DNA of 48,624 nt from Candidatus Angelobacter sp. Gp1-AA117 (GCA_003223515.1 QHVI01000034.1:1-48624); one strand, 5' to 3'. Shown: positions 1-9,409, numbered from the stretch's first letter. A program made the numbers and translations. Notes: generated by a model not told the origin, from the letters alone.

Positions 1-302
1 CATTCAAAATGACTTAAAAAACGAAGACAGCAGGCTTTTTCTCGCATGGATTGCCAAGAAGTCTCCTTGCGGCTCGGAAAAGGAGCCCAGGCAGAATCTC
101 AACTTCCCTCGTTCTCATTCCCCATGCAATTTAAACCCTCCGCATTGGCTAGAAAATGCGAAACTGTATTTTTTATTTCCGACAGACTCCTAGCATTCGC
201 AGAAAACCTTTGCATTCACGCTGCTAATCAGTCAGACTAGCTGAACCTTGTACCTCTCACTTTCGGGCAACGGGCAAATTTCAAAGGGGATGAGCAACGC
301 AA
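1..302. other. Intergenic left edge, no gene supported
   Basis: This stretch is more AT-rich than the genes that follow. I see no convincing coding region: the only open frame (about 46-240) has no ribosome site and no recognisable protein features. A purine-rich AAAGGGGA lies at 283-290, about 12 nt before the ATG at 303, and probably serves the first gene. No repeat family seen elsewhere in the window was recognised here. Confidence 0.4.
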
Positions 303-1382
303 ATGTATAACGGTCTTTTTTCTTCCAAGCGGTATCTGACCATGATGGGATTCGTGCTTCTCGCGGTACTTTGTTTCTCCAGCCAGATGCTGGCCCAGGC
401 TGCGCCTTGTTCAGGAATCGGCGCAAGCGCTGACGACGCGATTCTGCAGCTCACCCTCAAAGATTCGCACAGCACGTTTCACCAGGGGGAAATCATCACC
501 CTGCAGTTGGCCTTCACCAGCAAATCCAAAGGCAAATACCGCATGGATACGCAGACCTCCGGCGCCATTGGCCGGGTGACGCGTGAATCCTTCTGCCTCG
601 ATCCCGCTGGCGCTGGAAGCGATCCCCTAGCTGACTATTACGGCAGCAGCGCCTTCAGCGTTGCGCCAGCCAATGCTGCCGGGCATACAGTGCTCAAGAA
701 GAATGCCTTCAGGCTCGATCTTGATTTGAACGAGTGGAAGTCTCTGCCGCCTGGCAATTACCGTCTGGTAGTTGAGACGCAGCGTGTATCGCAGGTCACC
801 GCCACTGGAGAACTGGTTTCCGTGATTGTGCGTTCTAATCCAGTGCAGTTCCAGGTGGTAGATGCTGACTCTGCCTGGCAGGATGAGCAACTGGCTGCGG
901 CAGTGAAAGCCCTCGATTCAGGCAACACCGAGCAGGGCCGCCATGCCGCCCGCGTGCTGCGTTTCCTGGGGACTGAGGCAGCGACTCACGAACTGGCTAC
1001 GCGCTACTGGTCATTGAATCGCCAGGCAAATGGCTGGGACATAATGTTCGGGCTGGTCGGCTCAACGCACCGCGATATGGCCATTCAGGAGATGCACAAT
1101 GCCATCTCTGACCCACAGCATCCCATTACCCGCGATTTCCTGAGGACTCTCGCATTATTCGAAGCCGTAGCTGCTGATCCACAGTTCAAGTCGGCATCCA
1201 ATGGCGCCCAGACCCAGGAGCAGTTCGCACAGGCCCTGCAGGATGAGGCCACCGCGATTGATAAGCTGGTCAACCAGCATCTGGCTGAACTCTCTTCAAC
1301 GGTGACCCTGAAAACCGGAAGCGCATTGAAGGTGAGCATGGAAACTTTAGGCCAGCGCCAGAGCGCAACCGGAGCACAATAG
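303..1382 (+). CDS. Secreted protein of unknown function, short paralogue of the next gene
   Basis: This is a 359-residue protein with an N-terminal signal sequence: a basic stretch (SSKRY), then a hydrophobic core, then a likely cleavage after SQMLAQA. A second in-frame ATG at 342 is possible. The mature part begins with a beta-rich domain containing two conserved cysteines (PCSG, SFCLDP) and the phrase LNEWKSLPPGNYRL. A helical region with HAARVLRFL and QHPIT.DFLRTLAL follows. The downstream gene carries the same order of motifs over its first 340 residues, so the two are tandem paralogues. This copy stops where the other continues into a repeat-rich C-terminus. I do not recognise the family; the beta part resembles extracellular structural domains, but no function can be assigned. 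Confidence 0.75.
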   Translation: MYNGLFSSKRYLTMMGFVLLAVLCFSSQMLAQAAPCSGIGASADDAILQLTLKDSHSTFHQGEIITLQLAFTSKSKGKYRMDTQTSGAIGRVTRESFCLDPAGAGSDPLADYYGSSAFSVAPANAAGHTVLKKNAFRLDLDLNEWKSLPPGNYRLVVETQRVSQVTATGELVSVIVRSNPVQFQVVDADSAWQDEQLAAAVKALDSGNTEQGRHAARVLRFLGTEAATHELATRYWSLNRQANGWDIMFGLVGSTHRDMAIQEMHNAISDPQHPITRDFLRTLALFEAVAADPQFKSASNGAQTQEQFAQALQDEATAIDKLVNQHLAELSSTVTLKTGSALKVSMETLGQRQSATGAQ

Positions 1383-1442
1383 CAAAAACAAACAAGCAAG
1401 ATTTCGCATCTATTTACGTTCTGAATGCGTGGGGAGGGGTGT

Positions 1443-3695
1443 ATGCGAAATCTGCCAGGTTTGCGACTCACGCTGATGCTGTTTGCTCTCATTTTTTCAG
1501 CAAAAGAGATCTGGGCTGAAGATACTGCCTGTTCCGGCTCTGTATCATCTCCGGCTGATGTTTCGCTGCAACTCTCGTTGCAAGATGGTCAAACCACTTT
1601 CCGTGAAGGCGAAACCATCACTCTCAAACTGTCCTACTCCAGCACTGCAAAGGGCAAATATGAAATGAGTACCCGCAACTATGATCGCAGCGGGCCTATG
1701 GGGGAAGAATCATTTTGCCTCACTCCGTCTGGACGCGACCCGTTAGCTGATTACTTCAGCTTCGGCATGTTTGATGGTGGTGGACTATCAGGCATCCATG
1801 ATTTGGATGAAACACCGTTCACAATGACCCTGGAGTTGAACGAATGGGCGTCACTCTCGCCCGGAACCTACCATCTTTACATTGAAAACGGCCGGGTTAC
1901 TGAGGTCGTCTCTCATAAGACATCCCGCAGCGGCACATCGCGCACAGTGCGGCTGCAGTCGAATTCCGTGGACTTCCAGGTGATTGCCGCTGATTCACAA
2001 TGGCAGAGCGAACAATTGGCTGCCGCGCTTAAAAGACTGGACAGCACTCCAGAAGATGAAGCCAAACATGCTGCGCGGGTGCTGCGTTTTCTTAATTCAG
2101 AGGATGCGGCACGCGAAATGGCTCAGCGATTTTCGGGAGCCAATGAGCAGCCTCGCAGTTGGGAATTCATGTTTGGATTGCTCGGCTCGCGGCATCGTGC
2201 CCTGGTTATCCAGGAGTTAAAGGCCGCGATTTCTGCTCCTCAGCATCCGATCACCGTGAACTTCCTGCGAACCCTCGCCCTGCTGGAGATCTATTCAAAT
2301 CCCGAATACCATCTGCCGTATGACCCAGCGAAGAAGGATGAATGGCAGAAAAAAATGAGTGCCAGAAATAAAACGCTGGAAGCACTGATGAAGCAACACC
2401 AGGACGAACTTGAATCAGTCATAGCAACCAAGACCGGCGAGGCGCGCGCGATAAGCCTCAAGACAATATTGGTGGACAGCGTGACGCCGGGCGCAACCGA
2501 CAAACCACCTCTCCGGCAACAGCTTGTTGCTTCCTGGGACGCTCTGCCAATGGCCATGCGCAATGAACTCCTTGGATTTCGCTGGGAGTTGGTCGGCGGC
2601 CCGGAATTCCTGCCGGTCCTGCGCCATATTGTGAGTTCGCCACCAGCTACGGATTATTCCCGCGACAGAATCGACCGTGGAATCGCACTACGCCGCATCT
2701 ATGAACTCTCGCCCGCCGAAGGCCGCGATTTCATCCTTAAAGAAATTGCCCGCGAAAGAACGGATGTGACGATTGCGGTGCTGGGCCTGCTTCCAGAGAA
2801 GGAATTGCCGGAAATCGAACAGCCGGTTCTCGCGCGCCTGAGAAGCGGCAATCATTCTGACGTGGATTACCAGTTGGTGGACCGTTACGCGACCGTGCAG
2901 GCTTTGGCTGAAGTGAGGTCCATTTATGAAAAGAGCGCCGGAAAGTGGGCCTGCGCTCCTCAATCGGCGTTGCTGCGATATTTTCTCCGCGTAGATCGTG
3001 ATTACGGAGTTGCAGAGGTTGCAGAGGCCCTGAACCTGCGCAAGACGACCGGATGTTATCAAACCGAACTTTCAGAGCTGCGCGAATTCGTGAGCCTGCC
3101 CCAGGTGGAGAAGATTGCCATAGCGGCTCTGAACGATCCCTCTGTTCACGTAGTAACCAGTGCAGCCGCAGCACTTGCCTCCTATGGCTCAGCCAAAGCT
3201 GAAGCTGCTCTGCGAAAACGCCTGGAACAACTCCATAAAGAGTGGAAAAGCCCTGTGGAGAAGCCGGAGGGTACTTCCCCGGCATTCGCAGCCCTGAACG
3301 AACAAATCATGCTGGAGTCCGCGTTGGTTCAGGCTCTTACTAACGGCCAGGCGTGGCTCTATGGGCCAGACAAGCTACAGCAGTTGAAAAAGTTAGTTTC
3401 ATCCAACGAGCAGCAGCAAATCGATCAGATAATCTACTTCTGGCAGAAAGACAATACCATGGTGCTTAGCCTGAGCTGGTTTCCCAATTTGGACCAACTC
3501 CAATACACGGTGGGCTACATGAACGGAAACGGCATGAAACATTTGAAGCAGAAACTCAGCCAGCTTCCTGCCGGAACTCACCTGTCCTGCGTTACAACGG
3601 CCCTGGAGCATCAAAAGCATCGCGAGGAATTTGAAGCTGTGCAGGAGACGGCCAGCATGGCCGGGCTGATACTGGATATTCAGATCTCACGATAA
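1443..3695 (+). CDS. Secreted protein of unknown function with C-terminal HEAT-like repeats
   Basis: The frame is open from 1425, but the ATG at 1443 has GGGGAGGGG just upstream and is the better start, giving 750 residues. A signal peptide (LTLMLFALIFSAKEIWA) precedes a domain paralogous to the protein before it, with the same CSG and SFCL cysteines, LNEW.SLSPGTYHL, and the HAARVLRFLNSEDA and PQHPITVNFLRTLALLE segments. From about residue 360 it continues with roughly 390 residues of helical, HEAT-like units (for example GPEFLPVLRHIV, AVLGLLPEKELPEIEQPVLARL, VEKIAIAALNDPSVHVVTSAAAALASYGSAKAEAALRKRL, given here only as landmarks). Such repeats usually bind other proteins. It is probably exported to the periplasm or cell surface. 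Function is unknown; tandem duplication with the upstream gene is inferred from the shared motifs. Confidence 0.75.
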   Translation: MRNLPGLRLTLMLFALIFSAKEIWAEDTACSGSVSSPADVSLQLSLQDGQTTFREGETITLKLSYSSTAKGKYEMSTRNYDRSGPMGEESFCLTPSGRDPLADYFSFGMFDGGGLSGIHDLDETPFTMTLELNEWASLSPGTYHLYIENGRVTEVVSHKTSRSGTSRTVRLQSNSVDFQVIAADSQWQSEQLAAALKRLDSTPEDEAKHAARVLRFLNSEDAAREMAQRFSGANEQPRSWEFMFGLLGSRHRALVIQELKAAISAPQHPITVNFLRTLALLEIYSNPEYHLPYDPAKKDEWQKKMSARNKTLEALMKQHQDELESVIATKTGEARAISLKTILVDSVTPGATDKPPLRQQLVASWDALPMAMRNELLGFRWELVGGPEFLPVLRHIVSSPPATDYSRDRIDRGIALRRIYELSPAEGRDFILKEIARERTDVTIAVLGLLPEKELPEIEQPVLARLRSGNHSDVDYQLVDRYATVQALAEVRSIYEKSAGKWACAPQSALLRYFLRVDRDYGVAEVAEALNLRKTTGCYQTELSELREFVSLPQVEKIAIAALNDPSVHVVTSAAAALASYGSAKAEAALRKRLEQLHKEWKSPVEKPEGTSPAFAALNEQIMLESALVQALTNGQAWLYGPDKLQQLKKLVSSNEQQQIDQIIYFWQKDNTMVLSLSWFPNLDQLQYTVGYMNGNGMKHLKQKLSQLPAGTHLSCVTTALEHQKHREEFEAVQETASMAGLILDIQISR

Positions 3696-3784
3696 TTCAA
3701 GCATCAGATCATAGTGCACTGGTTCCACAACTCGCCGTAGTAGCGCTGGGTCACGATCTGAGCCCATAACATTTCTGTTCCTGC

Positions 3785-4774
3785 TCAGCGCACCGACAGT
3801 GACCGCAGCCGCTCGGCTGCGACTTCAGAAGAAATTGGCGTGTAGTAGACCTCTTTGAGGAAATAAGGCTTGGCTTTCATGGCCCAGATGGGCAGCACCT
3901 CGATGTGCCAGTGATAGTCCTCATCCACGGTTTTCCAGTATTGCAGGATATTGGATTTCTGGTAGGTGTTGGGCACCGTGTGCACCACCAGATGGAAGGC
4001 CTCGGCCACGCTGTTGATGCGCTGCAGCGTCCGGCGCAGCATGCCTGCCAGTTCGGTCAGATTGCTGTGCTTCGATGTGATGGTGCGCTCAAACGAAGAT
4101 TCATGCCTGCGCGGCATGATCCACATCTCGTAAGGCACACGCGAGGCAAACGGACACAGCGCCACATAGTCGCTGCGAGACTCCACGATGCGGGTGGGAT
4201 TACGCATGTCCTGGTTCAGGGTGTCACAAAAGACGCAGCGCTCTTTATCGGCGTAATAATCGCGCGAGGCGCGCAACTCATACAGCACCCGGCGCGGCAC
4301 AAAGGTAGTGGCGGTAAGCTGGGAAACCGGATGGTCAAATTCCTGTCCGGCCGGCGCGCCGTGGTTTTTGTACATGGTTACATATTTGAAGCGGATGTCC
4401 TGCTTGAGGTCGTGAATACGCTGGGCGGCCAGCAGCAGGAACTGCGCAATCTGCGCATCTGTGGATTGCCACAATTCGATATCGTGACGGATGTTCTGCA
4501 CCAGCACTTCGTGCGCGCCCACGGTGTTCATCACGTCATAGATACCCTCAGCCCGGCGTTGCGGCTCGCCTTCAATGCGGTAGAGCGGCGAAGGATGCAC
4601 CATGGCCGTCACCGGTCCGACTCCCTGCTCGGTGGCGGTCAGGGTGGTAATGGTCTGCGGCGGGTTGGGCGAACCCGGACAGAACGGGCAATAGCCCTCA
4701 GTCTGGTGTCTCGGTTCCTGTTCATTGCCCACGATCACCCATGAGCGGGTAATCGGGTCTTTGCGTAATTCCAT
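3785..4774 (-). CDS. galT: GalT-like nucleotidyltransferase (HIT superfamily) lacking the nucleophilic histidine
   Basis: This is 329 residues, the usual length for galactose-1-phosphate uridylyltransferase, which swaps UMP between UDP-glucose and galactose-1-phosphate in the Leloir pathway. Family marks are the start RKDPITRSWVIV, zinc-type cysteine pairs C29/C32 (CPFC) and C180/C183 (CVFC), N137-H138-G139 followed by APAGQEFDHP, and the C-terminal metal-type HWHIEVLP (H289, H291). In the family the active-site signature is His-Pro-His-x-Gln, and the second His carries the UMP. Here the residues are H148-P149-V150-S151-Q152, so the nucleophile is replaced by valine; I checked this on the nucleotides. 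It could be an acidobacterial subfamily with another chemistry, or an inactive homologue. The gene is divergent from mutS and no other galactose genes are nearby. Confidence 0.8.
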   Translation of the reverse strand: MELRKDPITRSWVIVGNEQEPRHQTEGYCPFCPGSPNPPQTITTLTATEQGVGPVTAMVHPSPLYRIEGEPQRRAEGIYDVMNTVGAHEVLVQNIRHDIELWQSTDAQIAQFLLLAAQRIHDLKQDIRFKYVTMYKNHGAPAGQEFDHPVSQLTATTFVPRRVLYELRASRDYYADKERCVFCDTLNQDMRNPTRIVESRSDYVALCPFASRVPYEMWIMPRRHESSFERTITSKHSNLTELAGMLRRTLQRINSVAEAFHLVVHTVPNTYQKSNILQYWKTVDEDYHWHIEVLPIWAMKAKPYFLKEVYYTPISSEVAAERLRSLSVR

Positions 4775-4832
4775 GCAGTTCTAGGAAAACATCTGCATGG
4801 TGAGAGCGTCAAGGTGAGATGCGAAAGCCTTA

Positions 4833-4982
4833 ACCGCAGAGGACGCAGAGGGCGCAGAGGAATTTGATGGAAAAACCCAAAACCTTACCGCTGATGACAC
4901 TGATTCGACTGAACAACACTGATACATCACAATCAGGAAATTCTTTCGCTCCCTTTGCATCCTTAAGCGCCTCTTTGCGGTG
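4833..4982. repeat. Composite dispersed repeat between galT and mutS
   Basis: A CGCAGAGGACGCAGAGG unit at 4833-4861 faces an inverted relative at 4939-4982 (CTCTTTGCGGTG type). Between them lies a CCTTACCGCTGATGA..CTGAT unit (4883-4925). Both unit types recur in other intergenic spaces (7716, 26990 and 43018; and 8203, 12158, 34147, 36145 and 42787). The whole 245-nt divergent spacer is essentially repeat, with no promoter that I can identify with confidence. Confidence 0.6.
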
Positions 4983-5019
4983 ATACCCACAGGACGATGT
5001 GCTATATATACGGCAGCCG

Positions 5020-7650
5020 ATGACTGAACCCACCACCCCGCTGATGCGGCAATATGCCGCGATTAAGAAGCAGCATCCCACCGCGCTGCTCTTCTTCCGC
5101 CTGGGGGATTTCTATGAGCTTTTCTTTGAGGATGCGGTGGTGGCGGCGCGCGAGTTGCAGATCACATTAACTTCGCGCAACAAGGAGAAAGACACAGCCA
5201 TTCCCATGTGCGGCGTGCCTTACCATTCGGCGGAAGGCTACCTCTCGAAGCTGCTGCGCAAGGGATTCAAAGTCGCTATTTGCGAGCAGATGGAAGACCC
5301 ACGTTTGGCCAAGAAGCTGGTCCGGCGCGAGGTCACCCGGGTGCTCACGCCGGGGACCGCGCTCGACGGCACCATCGGCTCTGAGGAGAATAACTTTCTG
5401 GCGGCGCTGGCGCGGGCCTCAGGAGCAGTGGGGCTGGCGGCGCTCGATCTTTCCACGGGTGAATTCCGGGCAACAGAGTTTCGCGGCGAGAATGCCGAGC
5501 GGCGCATCCTGGAAGAGTTGCAGCAGTTGCGTCCGCGTGAGGTGCTCTATCCCTCTTCCCTGCCGCTGTTTGATCAGGCCCCGCAGATCACATTGCAACA
5601 CGCGGGAGACCGGGCGCGCTTCACCGAGACACCCCTGGATGATTGGGTTTTCGCTCCGGACTACGCTGTGCCGCTGGTGGAAAACCAGTTCGGCGTGCTC
5701 TCGCTGGAGGGCTTCGGGCTGGAAGGACGTCCTGCGGCGGCCACCGCTGCGGGAGCTATTCTTCATTATGTCCGCTCCACCCAGAAAGGCACGCTGGAGC
5801 ACGTAGACCGCATCGGCTTCTATGATCGCCAGGAATGCCTGGTGCTGGATGCCGTGACCGTGCGTAATCTCGAACTGGTTGAACCGCTGTTTGCCAATAC
5901 CGGCAATGAGGTCACGTTGTTTCGCGCGCTCGATTCCACCATTACACCGATGGGCAAGCGCCTGCTGCGCTTCTGGCTGTTGCGGCCCTCAATCCATGTA
6001 GCAGAGATCAACAAGCGCCTGGATGCCGTCGAAATTGGAACAAAAGAATTTGTCGCCCGCGAGGAATTGCGCCGAGCCATGGAGGGCGTACTCGATATCG
6101 AGAGACTGCTCAGCCGGGTAACGCTGGAAACCGCCAATCCGCGCGACGTATTGGCGCTGTGCGCGTCTTTGAATCGAACACCCTTGATCAAGGCTGCTCT
6201 GGCGCGGCTCCAGTCTGTTCGCTTGCAGGAGCTGCATCTTCTTCTCGATGATCTTGCCGATCTGCGTGCACGAATTGAGAAGACGGTTGTGCCTGAGCCT
6301 CCACTGACGCTGGCGGATGGAGGCGTGATTCAGGCAGGTATCGATGGCGAATTGGATGAACTGCGCAACCTGAGCCGCAACAGCAAGCAGTACATCGCGC
6401 AGATTGAAGAGCGCGAGCGCCAGCGAACCGGTATCAACTCGCTCAAAGTAAAGTTCAACAACATCTTCGGCTACTACATCGAGATCAGCAAGGCCAACCT
6501 GCATCATGCGCCTGCCGATTACGAACGCAAACAGACCCTGGTCAACGCCGAACGCTTTACCACGCCTGAACTGAAGGAATACGAAGCCAAGGTGCTGGAC
6601 GCGCAGGAGAAGATCGTAGAGATCGAGCGGCGGCTGTTTGTCGAGCTGCGGTCGGCCATTGCCGCGGAAGCCAGACGAATCCGGCAGACATCGCTGGCGC
6701 TGGCTGAGGTGGATGTTTTAGCCTCGCTGGCCTTCAATGCCCAGAACCGGGGCTACTGCCGGCCGAAGTTTGACGATTCCGCCGGGGAACTGGAGGTCGT
6801 CGATGGACGGCATCCGGTGCTGGAGCAGCAGGAACTCACCGGCAGCAATGACCGGTTTGTTCCCAATGATCTCTATCTCAACTCCAGCAGTCATTCCATC
6901 CTGCTGATTACCGGCCCTAATATGGGCGGCAAGTCAACTTACCTGCGACAGACAGCATTGATTGTGTTGATGGCGCAGATGGGCTCGTTTGTTCCAGCAC
7001 GCTCGGCGCGGCTGCCCATCATCGATCGCATCTTTACCCGCATTGGCGCCAGTGATAACCTGGCGCGCGGACGCTCCACTTTCATGGTGGAGATGACTGA
7101 AACTGCTGCCATTCTCAACACTGCCACACCAAGATCGCTCATCCTGCTGGATGAGATTGGGCGCGGCACAGCTACCTACGACGGCCTGGCCATCGCCTGG
7201 GCAGTGATCGAATATATTCACTCCACCAGCAAGGCCAAGACGCTGTTTGCCACGCATTATCACGAACTCACCGAGTTAGAGAGCCTGGAAGGCGTGAAGA
7301 ACTTCCATGTCTCGGTGAAAGAGAATGCCGGAGGGATCGTCTTTCTGCGCAAAGTGGAGCCTGACTCGGCAGACCGCAGCTATGGCATTGAAGTAGCCAA
7401 GCTGGCGGGACTGCCTCCGGAGGTGGTGGTGCGCGCCCGTGAGGTGCTGCACGAGCATGAAAACGCCGAGCATGAGGCCAGCAGCCATCTGGCTGCAGCC
7501 GCACCGAAAGAGCGTGTCCCCTCTATGCAGCTTACGATGTTTACGCCGCTATCGCAGAAGATCGTGGACCGCCTGCGCGAAGCTGATTTGAACAATCTCA
7601 CGCCCCTGGAAGCGTTGAATCTGCTGCATGAGATGAAGAAGCAGATTTAG
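5020..7650 (+). CDS. mutS: DNA mismatch repair protein MutS
   Basis: MutS recognises base mismatches and small loops and recruits MutL. The protein is 876 residues from the ATG at 5020. An in-frame GTG at 4999, seven codons earlier with AGGA 4 nt upstream, is an alternative, but the family normally begins MTxxTPLMRQY as here. The mismatch-wedging Phe-x-Glu motif is in GDFYELF (F31, E33). The lever and clamp domains follow. The C-terminal ATPase has Walker [10 protein letters not shown] (about residue 632), Walker [12 protein letters not shown] (about 707) and FATHYHEL. The C-terminus [14 protein letters not shown] is the usual tail. Length and domain order are complete. No mutL lies in the window; the gene stands alone, divergent from galT. 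Confidence 0.97.
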   Translation: MTEPTTPLMRQYAAIKKQHPTALLFFRLGDFYELFFEDAVVAARELQITLTSRNKEKDTAIPMCGVPYHSAEGYLSKLLRKGFKVAICEQMEDPRLAKKLVRREVTRVLTPGTALDGTIGSEENNFLAALARASGAVGLAALDLSTGEFRATEFRGENAERRILEELQQLRPREVLYPSSLPLFDQAPQITLQHAGDRARFTETPLDDWVFAPDYAVPLVENQFGVLSLEGFGLEGRPAAATAAGAILHYVRSTQKGTLEHVDRIGFYDRQECLVLDAVTVRNLELVEPLFANTGNEVTLFRALDSTITPMGKRLLRFWLLRPSIHVAEINKRLDAVEIGTKEFVAREELRRAMEGVLDIERLLSRVTLETANPRDVLALCASLNRTPLIKAALARLQSVRLQELHLLLDDLADLRARIEKTVVPEPPLTLADGGVIQAGIDGELDELRNLSRNSKQYIAQIEERERQRTGINSLKVKFNNIFGYYIEISKANLHHAPADYERKQTLVNAERFTTPELKEYEAKVLDAQEKIVEIERRLFVELRSAIAAEARRIRQTSLALAEVDVLASLAFNAQNRGYCRPKFDDSAGELEVVDGRHPVLEQQELTGSNDRFVPNDLYLNSSSHSILLITGPNMGGKSTYLRQTALIVLMAQMGSFVPARSARLPIIDRIFTRIGASDNLARGRSTFMVEMTETAAILNTATPRSLILLDEIGRGTATYDGLAIAWAVIEYIHSTSKAKTLFATHYHELTELESLEGVKNFHVSVKENAGGIVFLRKVEPDSADRSYGIEVAKLAGLPPEVVVRAREVLHEHENAEHEASSHLAAAAPKERVPSMQLTMFTPLSQKIVDRLREADLNNLTPLEALNLLHEMKKQI

Positions 7651-7771
7651 CAGTCAGCCCCCTGCACATTTTCGTTCACCTTGAGAGCTTCGCGAGCAGA
7701 GGCATTCTCAGATTTTCCGCAGAGGACGCAAAGGAAGAAAGGGAGAGTACCCAAGAATGACTTGAATAGAA

Positions 7772-8174
7772 TCAGGCAAAGAGCTTCTCAATATAGGCAA
7801 CCACATCGTCGCTTGGTGAACTCACCGCTATCAAGTTCCTTAAGTCCCTTTTGCACTTCTTCTCGGAACCATTGATCGTGATCAAGGAATTCTTCTAGTG
7901 CTCTGACCGCATGGAAATAGGAACGAGCATTCCGATGAATGAGGGTGCATTACAGCTATGGCGCTGGCTTCGCCAGCTCTGTTCCTTATCTATTTCTATA
8001 CCCACAGCTTGCGCTGTGGGCTCGAAGAATGCTGCCAGCTTCGCTGGCTATGTCCCAAAAATCACACGGTCAGAGCACTAGCAATTGCTGCACCATCTGC
8101 TCAGCGGTCCGCCCGCTTTGGGATGCAATCTGGCTAAGTCTTTCCTGCAATTCTGGCCGTAAAGTAATTTGCAT
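7772..8174 (-). pseudogene. ParD/CopG-like antitoxin gene, split by a MITE-like insertion and frameshifted
   Basis: On the minus strand the ATG at 8174 opens a ribbon-helix-helix-type antitoxin N-terminus: MQITLRPELQERL, then SQIASQSGRTAEQMVQQL. The frame enters an inserted element (7899-8077) and stops at 8070 after 34 residues. On the far side the same gene resumes as LEEFLDHDQWFREEV, then QKGLKELDSGEFT, the typical second half of such antitoxins. If the insert and one CTAG copy are removed, the reading is continuous (QQL-LEEF). The last codons (DDVVAYIEKLFA, stop at 7772-7774) are in a different frame from the preceding part, so a 1-nt gain or 2-nt loss has also occurred near 7816. No toxin partner remains next to it. 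The identification rests on pattern recognition of the family; the disruption is seen directly. Confidence 0.8.
7899..8077. mobile_element. 179-bp MITE-like element with perfect inverted ends and CTAG target duplication
   Basis: The element begins TGCTCTGACCG and ends CGGTCAGAGCA, perfect 11-bp terminal inverted repeats. CTAG flanks it on both sides (7895-7898 and 8078-8081), matching a 4-bp target duplication. It encodes no transposase. Inside are three strong hairpins (CTGGCTTCGCCAG, CCCACAGCTTGCGCTGTGGG, CCAGCTTCGCTGG). The CTAG (YTAR-type) duplication is what IS5-group transposases produce, so it may be mobilised in trans by such an element; that assignment is inference. Confidence 0.8.
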
Positions 8175-8202
8175 GCGCTCAGTTTAATAAATCTACGTCT
8201 AT

Positions 8203-8240
8203 CTACTCAATCAGCGTTATCAGCGTTGATCAGCGGCCAA
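8203..8240. repeat. Dispersed ATCAGCG-type repeat upstream of nagZ
   Basis: ATCAGCGTTATCAGCGTTGATCAGCGG is a short array of CAGCG(T/G)T-like units. Closely similar sequence occurs at 36145-36178 and, inverted, at 4883, 12158, 34147 and 42787. Confidence 0.55.
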
Positions 8241-8311
8241 AAAGGTTGTCCTGTTGTTTTCTGTGGTTATAGCTTCCCGCTGAGTGCTCGGGATATGTAA
8301 AAATCAGATGA

Positions 8312-9409
8312 ATGCCGAAGACCACCAGTCTTGATCTGCGCCAGCAGGTAGGACAACTGCTTATTATGGGTTTTGATGGCCTTGCTGCAGATGGTCATCT
8401 GCGTACCACGCTCTCTACACTTCAGCCCAGCGGCGTCATCCTGTTTGCCCGCAATATTGAATCGCCCAGGCAGACCTGGGAACTGTTGCACGATTGCCAG
8501 GCTGCATCAGCGCTTCCCATGTTCCTGTGCGTAGACATGGAGGGCGGCACGGTAGATCGCCTGAAGAACATCATCGCTCCTGCGCCTGCGGTACAGGAGG
8601 TCTATGCCGCGCGCAGTCCGCGGATCTATCACATGCATGGTCACACCATCGGCCTCGAAGTACGCGCTTTAGGCTTCAATACGGATTTTGCGCCGGTGGT
8701 TGATCTGGGCTTTGAGGCTTCGCGTCCGGTGTTGACCTCACGGACGGCATCGGCTGATCCTCACGAGGTGGTTGCCTATGCGCGTGAGTTTTTGCGCGGC
8801 CTGAAATCGGCCAAAGTGATGGGATCAGGCAAACATTTCCCCGGCCTGGGTGAAGCTAATCTTGACACTCACAAAGAGCTGCCTTCCATCCCCAAGCCCT
8901 GGAAGAAACTCTGGGCTGAAGACCTGGTTCCCTACCGTCTGCTGCACCGGCAGTTTCCGTTTGTGATGGTTGCCCATGCTTCGTATCCGGACGTAACGAA
9001 AGACAATCAACCTGCCTCGCTGTCGAAAAAGTGGATGCAGGAGATTCTGCGCAAGAAGATCGGTTACCGAGGCCTGATCATCTCTGACGATCTGGAGATG
9101 GGCGGTGTGCTGGCCGCAGGATCCATCGAAGAGGTAGCGGTGGAAACGTTGCGTGCCGGGGCGGACATGTTTCTCGTCTGCCACAACCAGGAGCTGGTCT
9201 GGGGGGCTTTTGAGGCGGTTCTTAGAACAGCAGAGAACGACCGCAGGTTCGCCACGCATATTACGCAGGCGGCGGGCCGGGTTTTGCAATTCAAGAAGCG
9301 CGCACGCGAGCTGCACGAGTTCGCATCGCAACCTCAAGCCAAAGTAGTGCAGATGCTCAAGAAACTTGTCCAGGATTTCTCCAGGGTGGTCGAGGAGTAT
9401 CACAGTTGA
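8312..9409 (+). CDS. nagZ: Beta-N-acetylhexosaminidase NagZ (glycoside hydrolase family 3)
   Basis: NagZ removes GlcNAc from GlcNAc-anhydroMurNAc muropeptides in the cytoplasm during peptidoglycan recycling. The 365-residue protein has the family marks: RQQVGQLLIMGFDG at the start, CVDMEGGTVDRL, KHFPGLGEANLDTHKELP (the KHFPGxG..D-S/T-H loop holding the Asp-His acid-base dyad) and IISDDLEMGGV carrying the nucleophilic aspartate. No signal peptide is visible, as expected for a cytoplasmic enzyme. Its stop overlaps the start of anmK by 4 nt, so the two are translationally coupled and act in successive recycling steps. A CopG-type antitoxin relic and repeats lie upstream, and no clear promoter is seen. 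Confidence 0.9.
   Translation: MPKTTSLDLRQQVGQLLIMGFDGLAADGHLRTTLSTLQPSGVILFARNIESPRQTWELLHDCQAASALPMFLCVDMEGGTVDRLKNIIAPAPAVQEVYAARSPRIYHMHGHTIGLEVRALGFNTDFAPVVDLGFEASRPVLTSRTASADPHEVVAYAREFLRGLKSAKVMGSGKHFPGLGEANLDTHKELPSIPKPWKKLWAEDLVPYRLLHRQFPFVMVAHASYPDVTKDNQPASLSKKWMQEILRKKIGYRGLIISDDLEMGGVLAAGSIEEVAVETLRAGADMFLVCHNQELVWGAFEAVLRTAENDRRFATHITQAAGRVLQFKKRARELHEFASQPQAKVVQMLKKLVQDFSRVVEEYHS

Noticed and set aside
46-240. 64-residue frame at the left edge
   Set aside because: There is no ribosome site, signal or family pattern, and the composition is not like the neighbouring genes.
3905-4744. 279-residue open frame on the plus strand
   Set aside because: It is antisense to galT. It has no ribosome site or family features, and the minus-strand protein is clearly real.
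7939-8187. 82-residue plus-strand frame
   Set aside because: It lies across the MITE-like element and the antisense of the antitoxin relic, so the sequence is explained by those.
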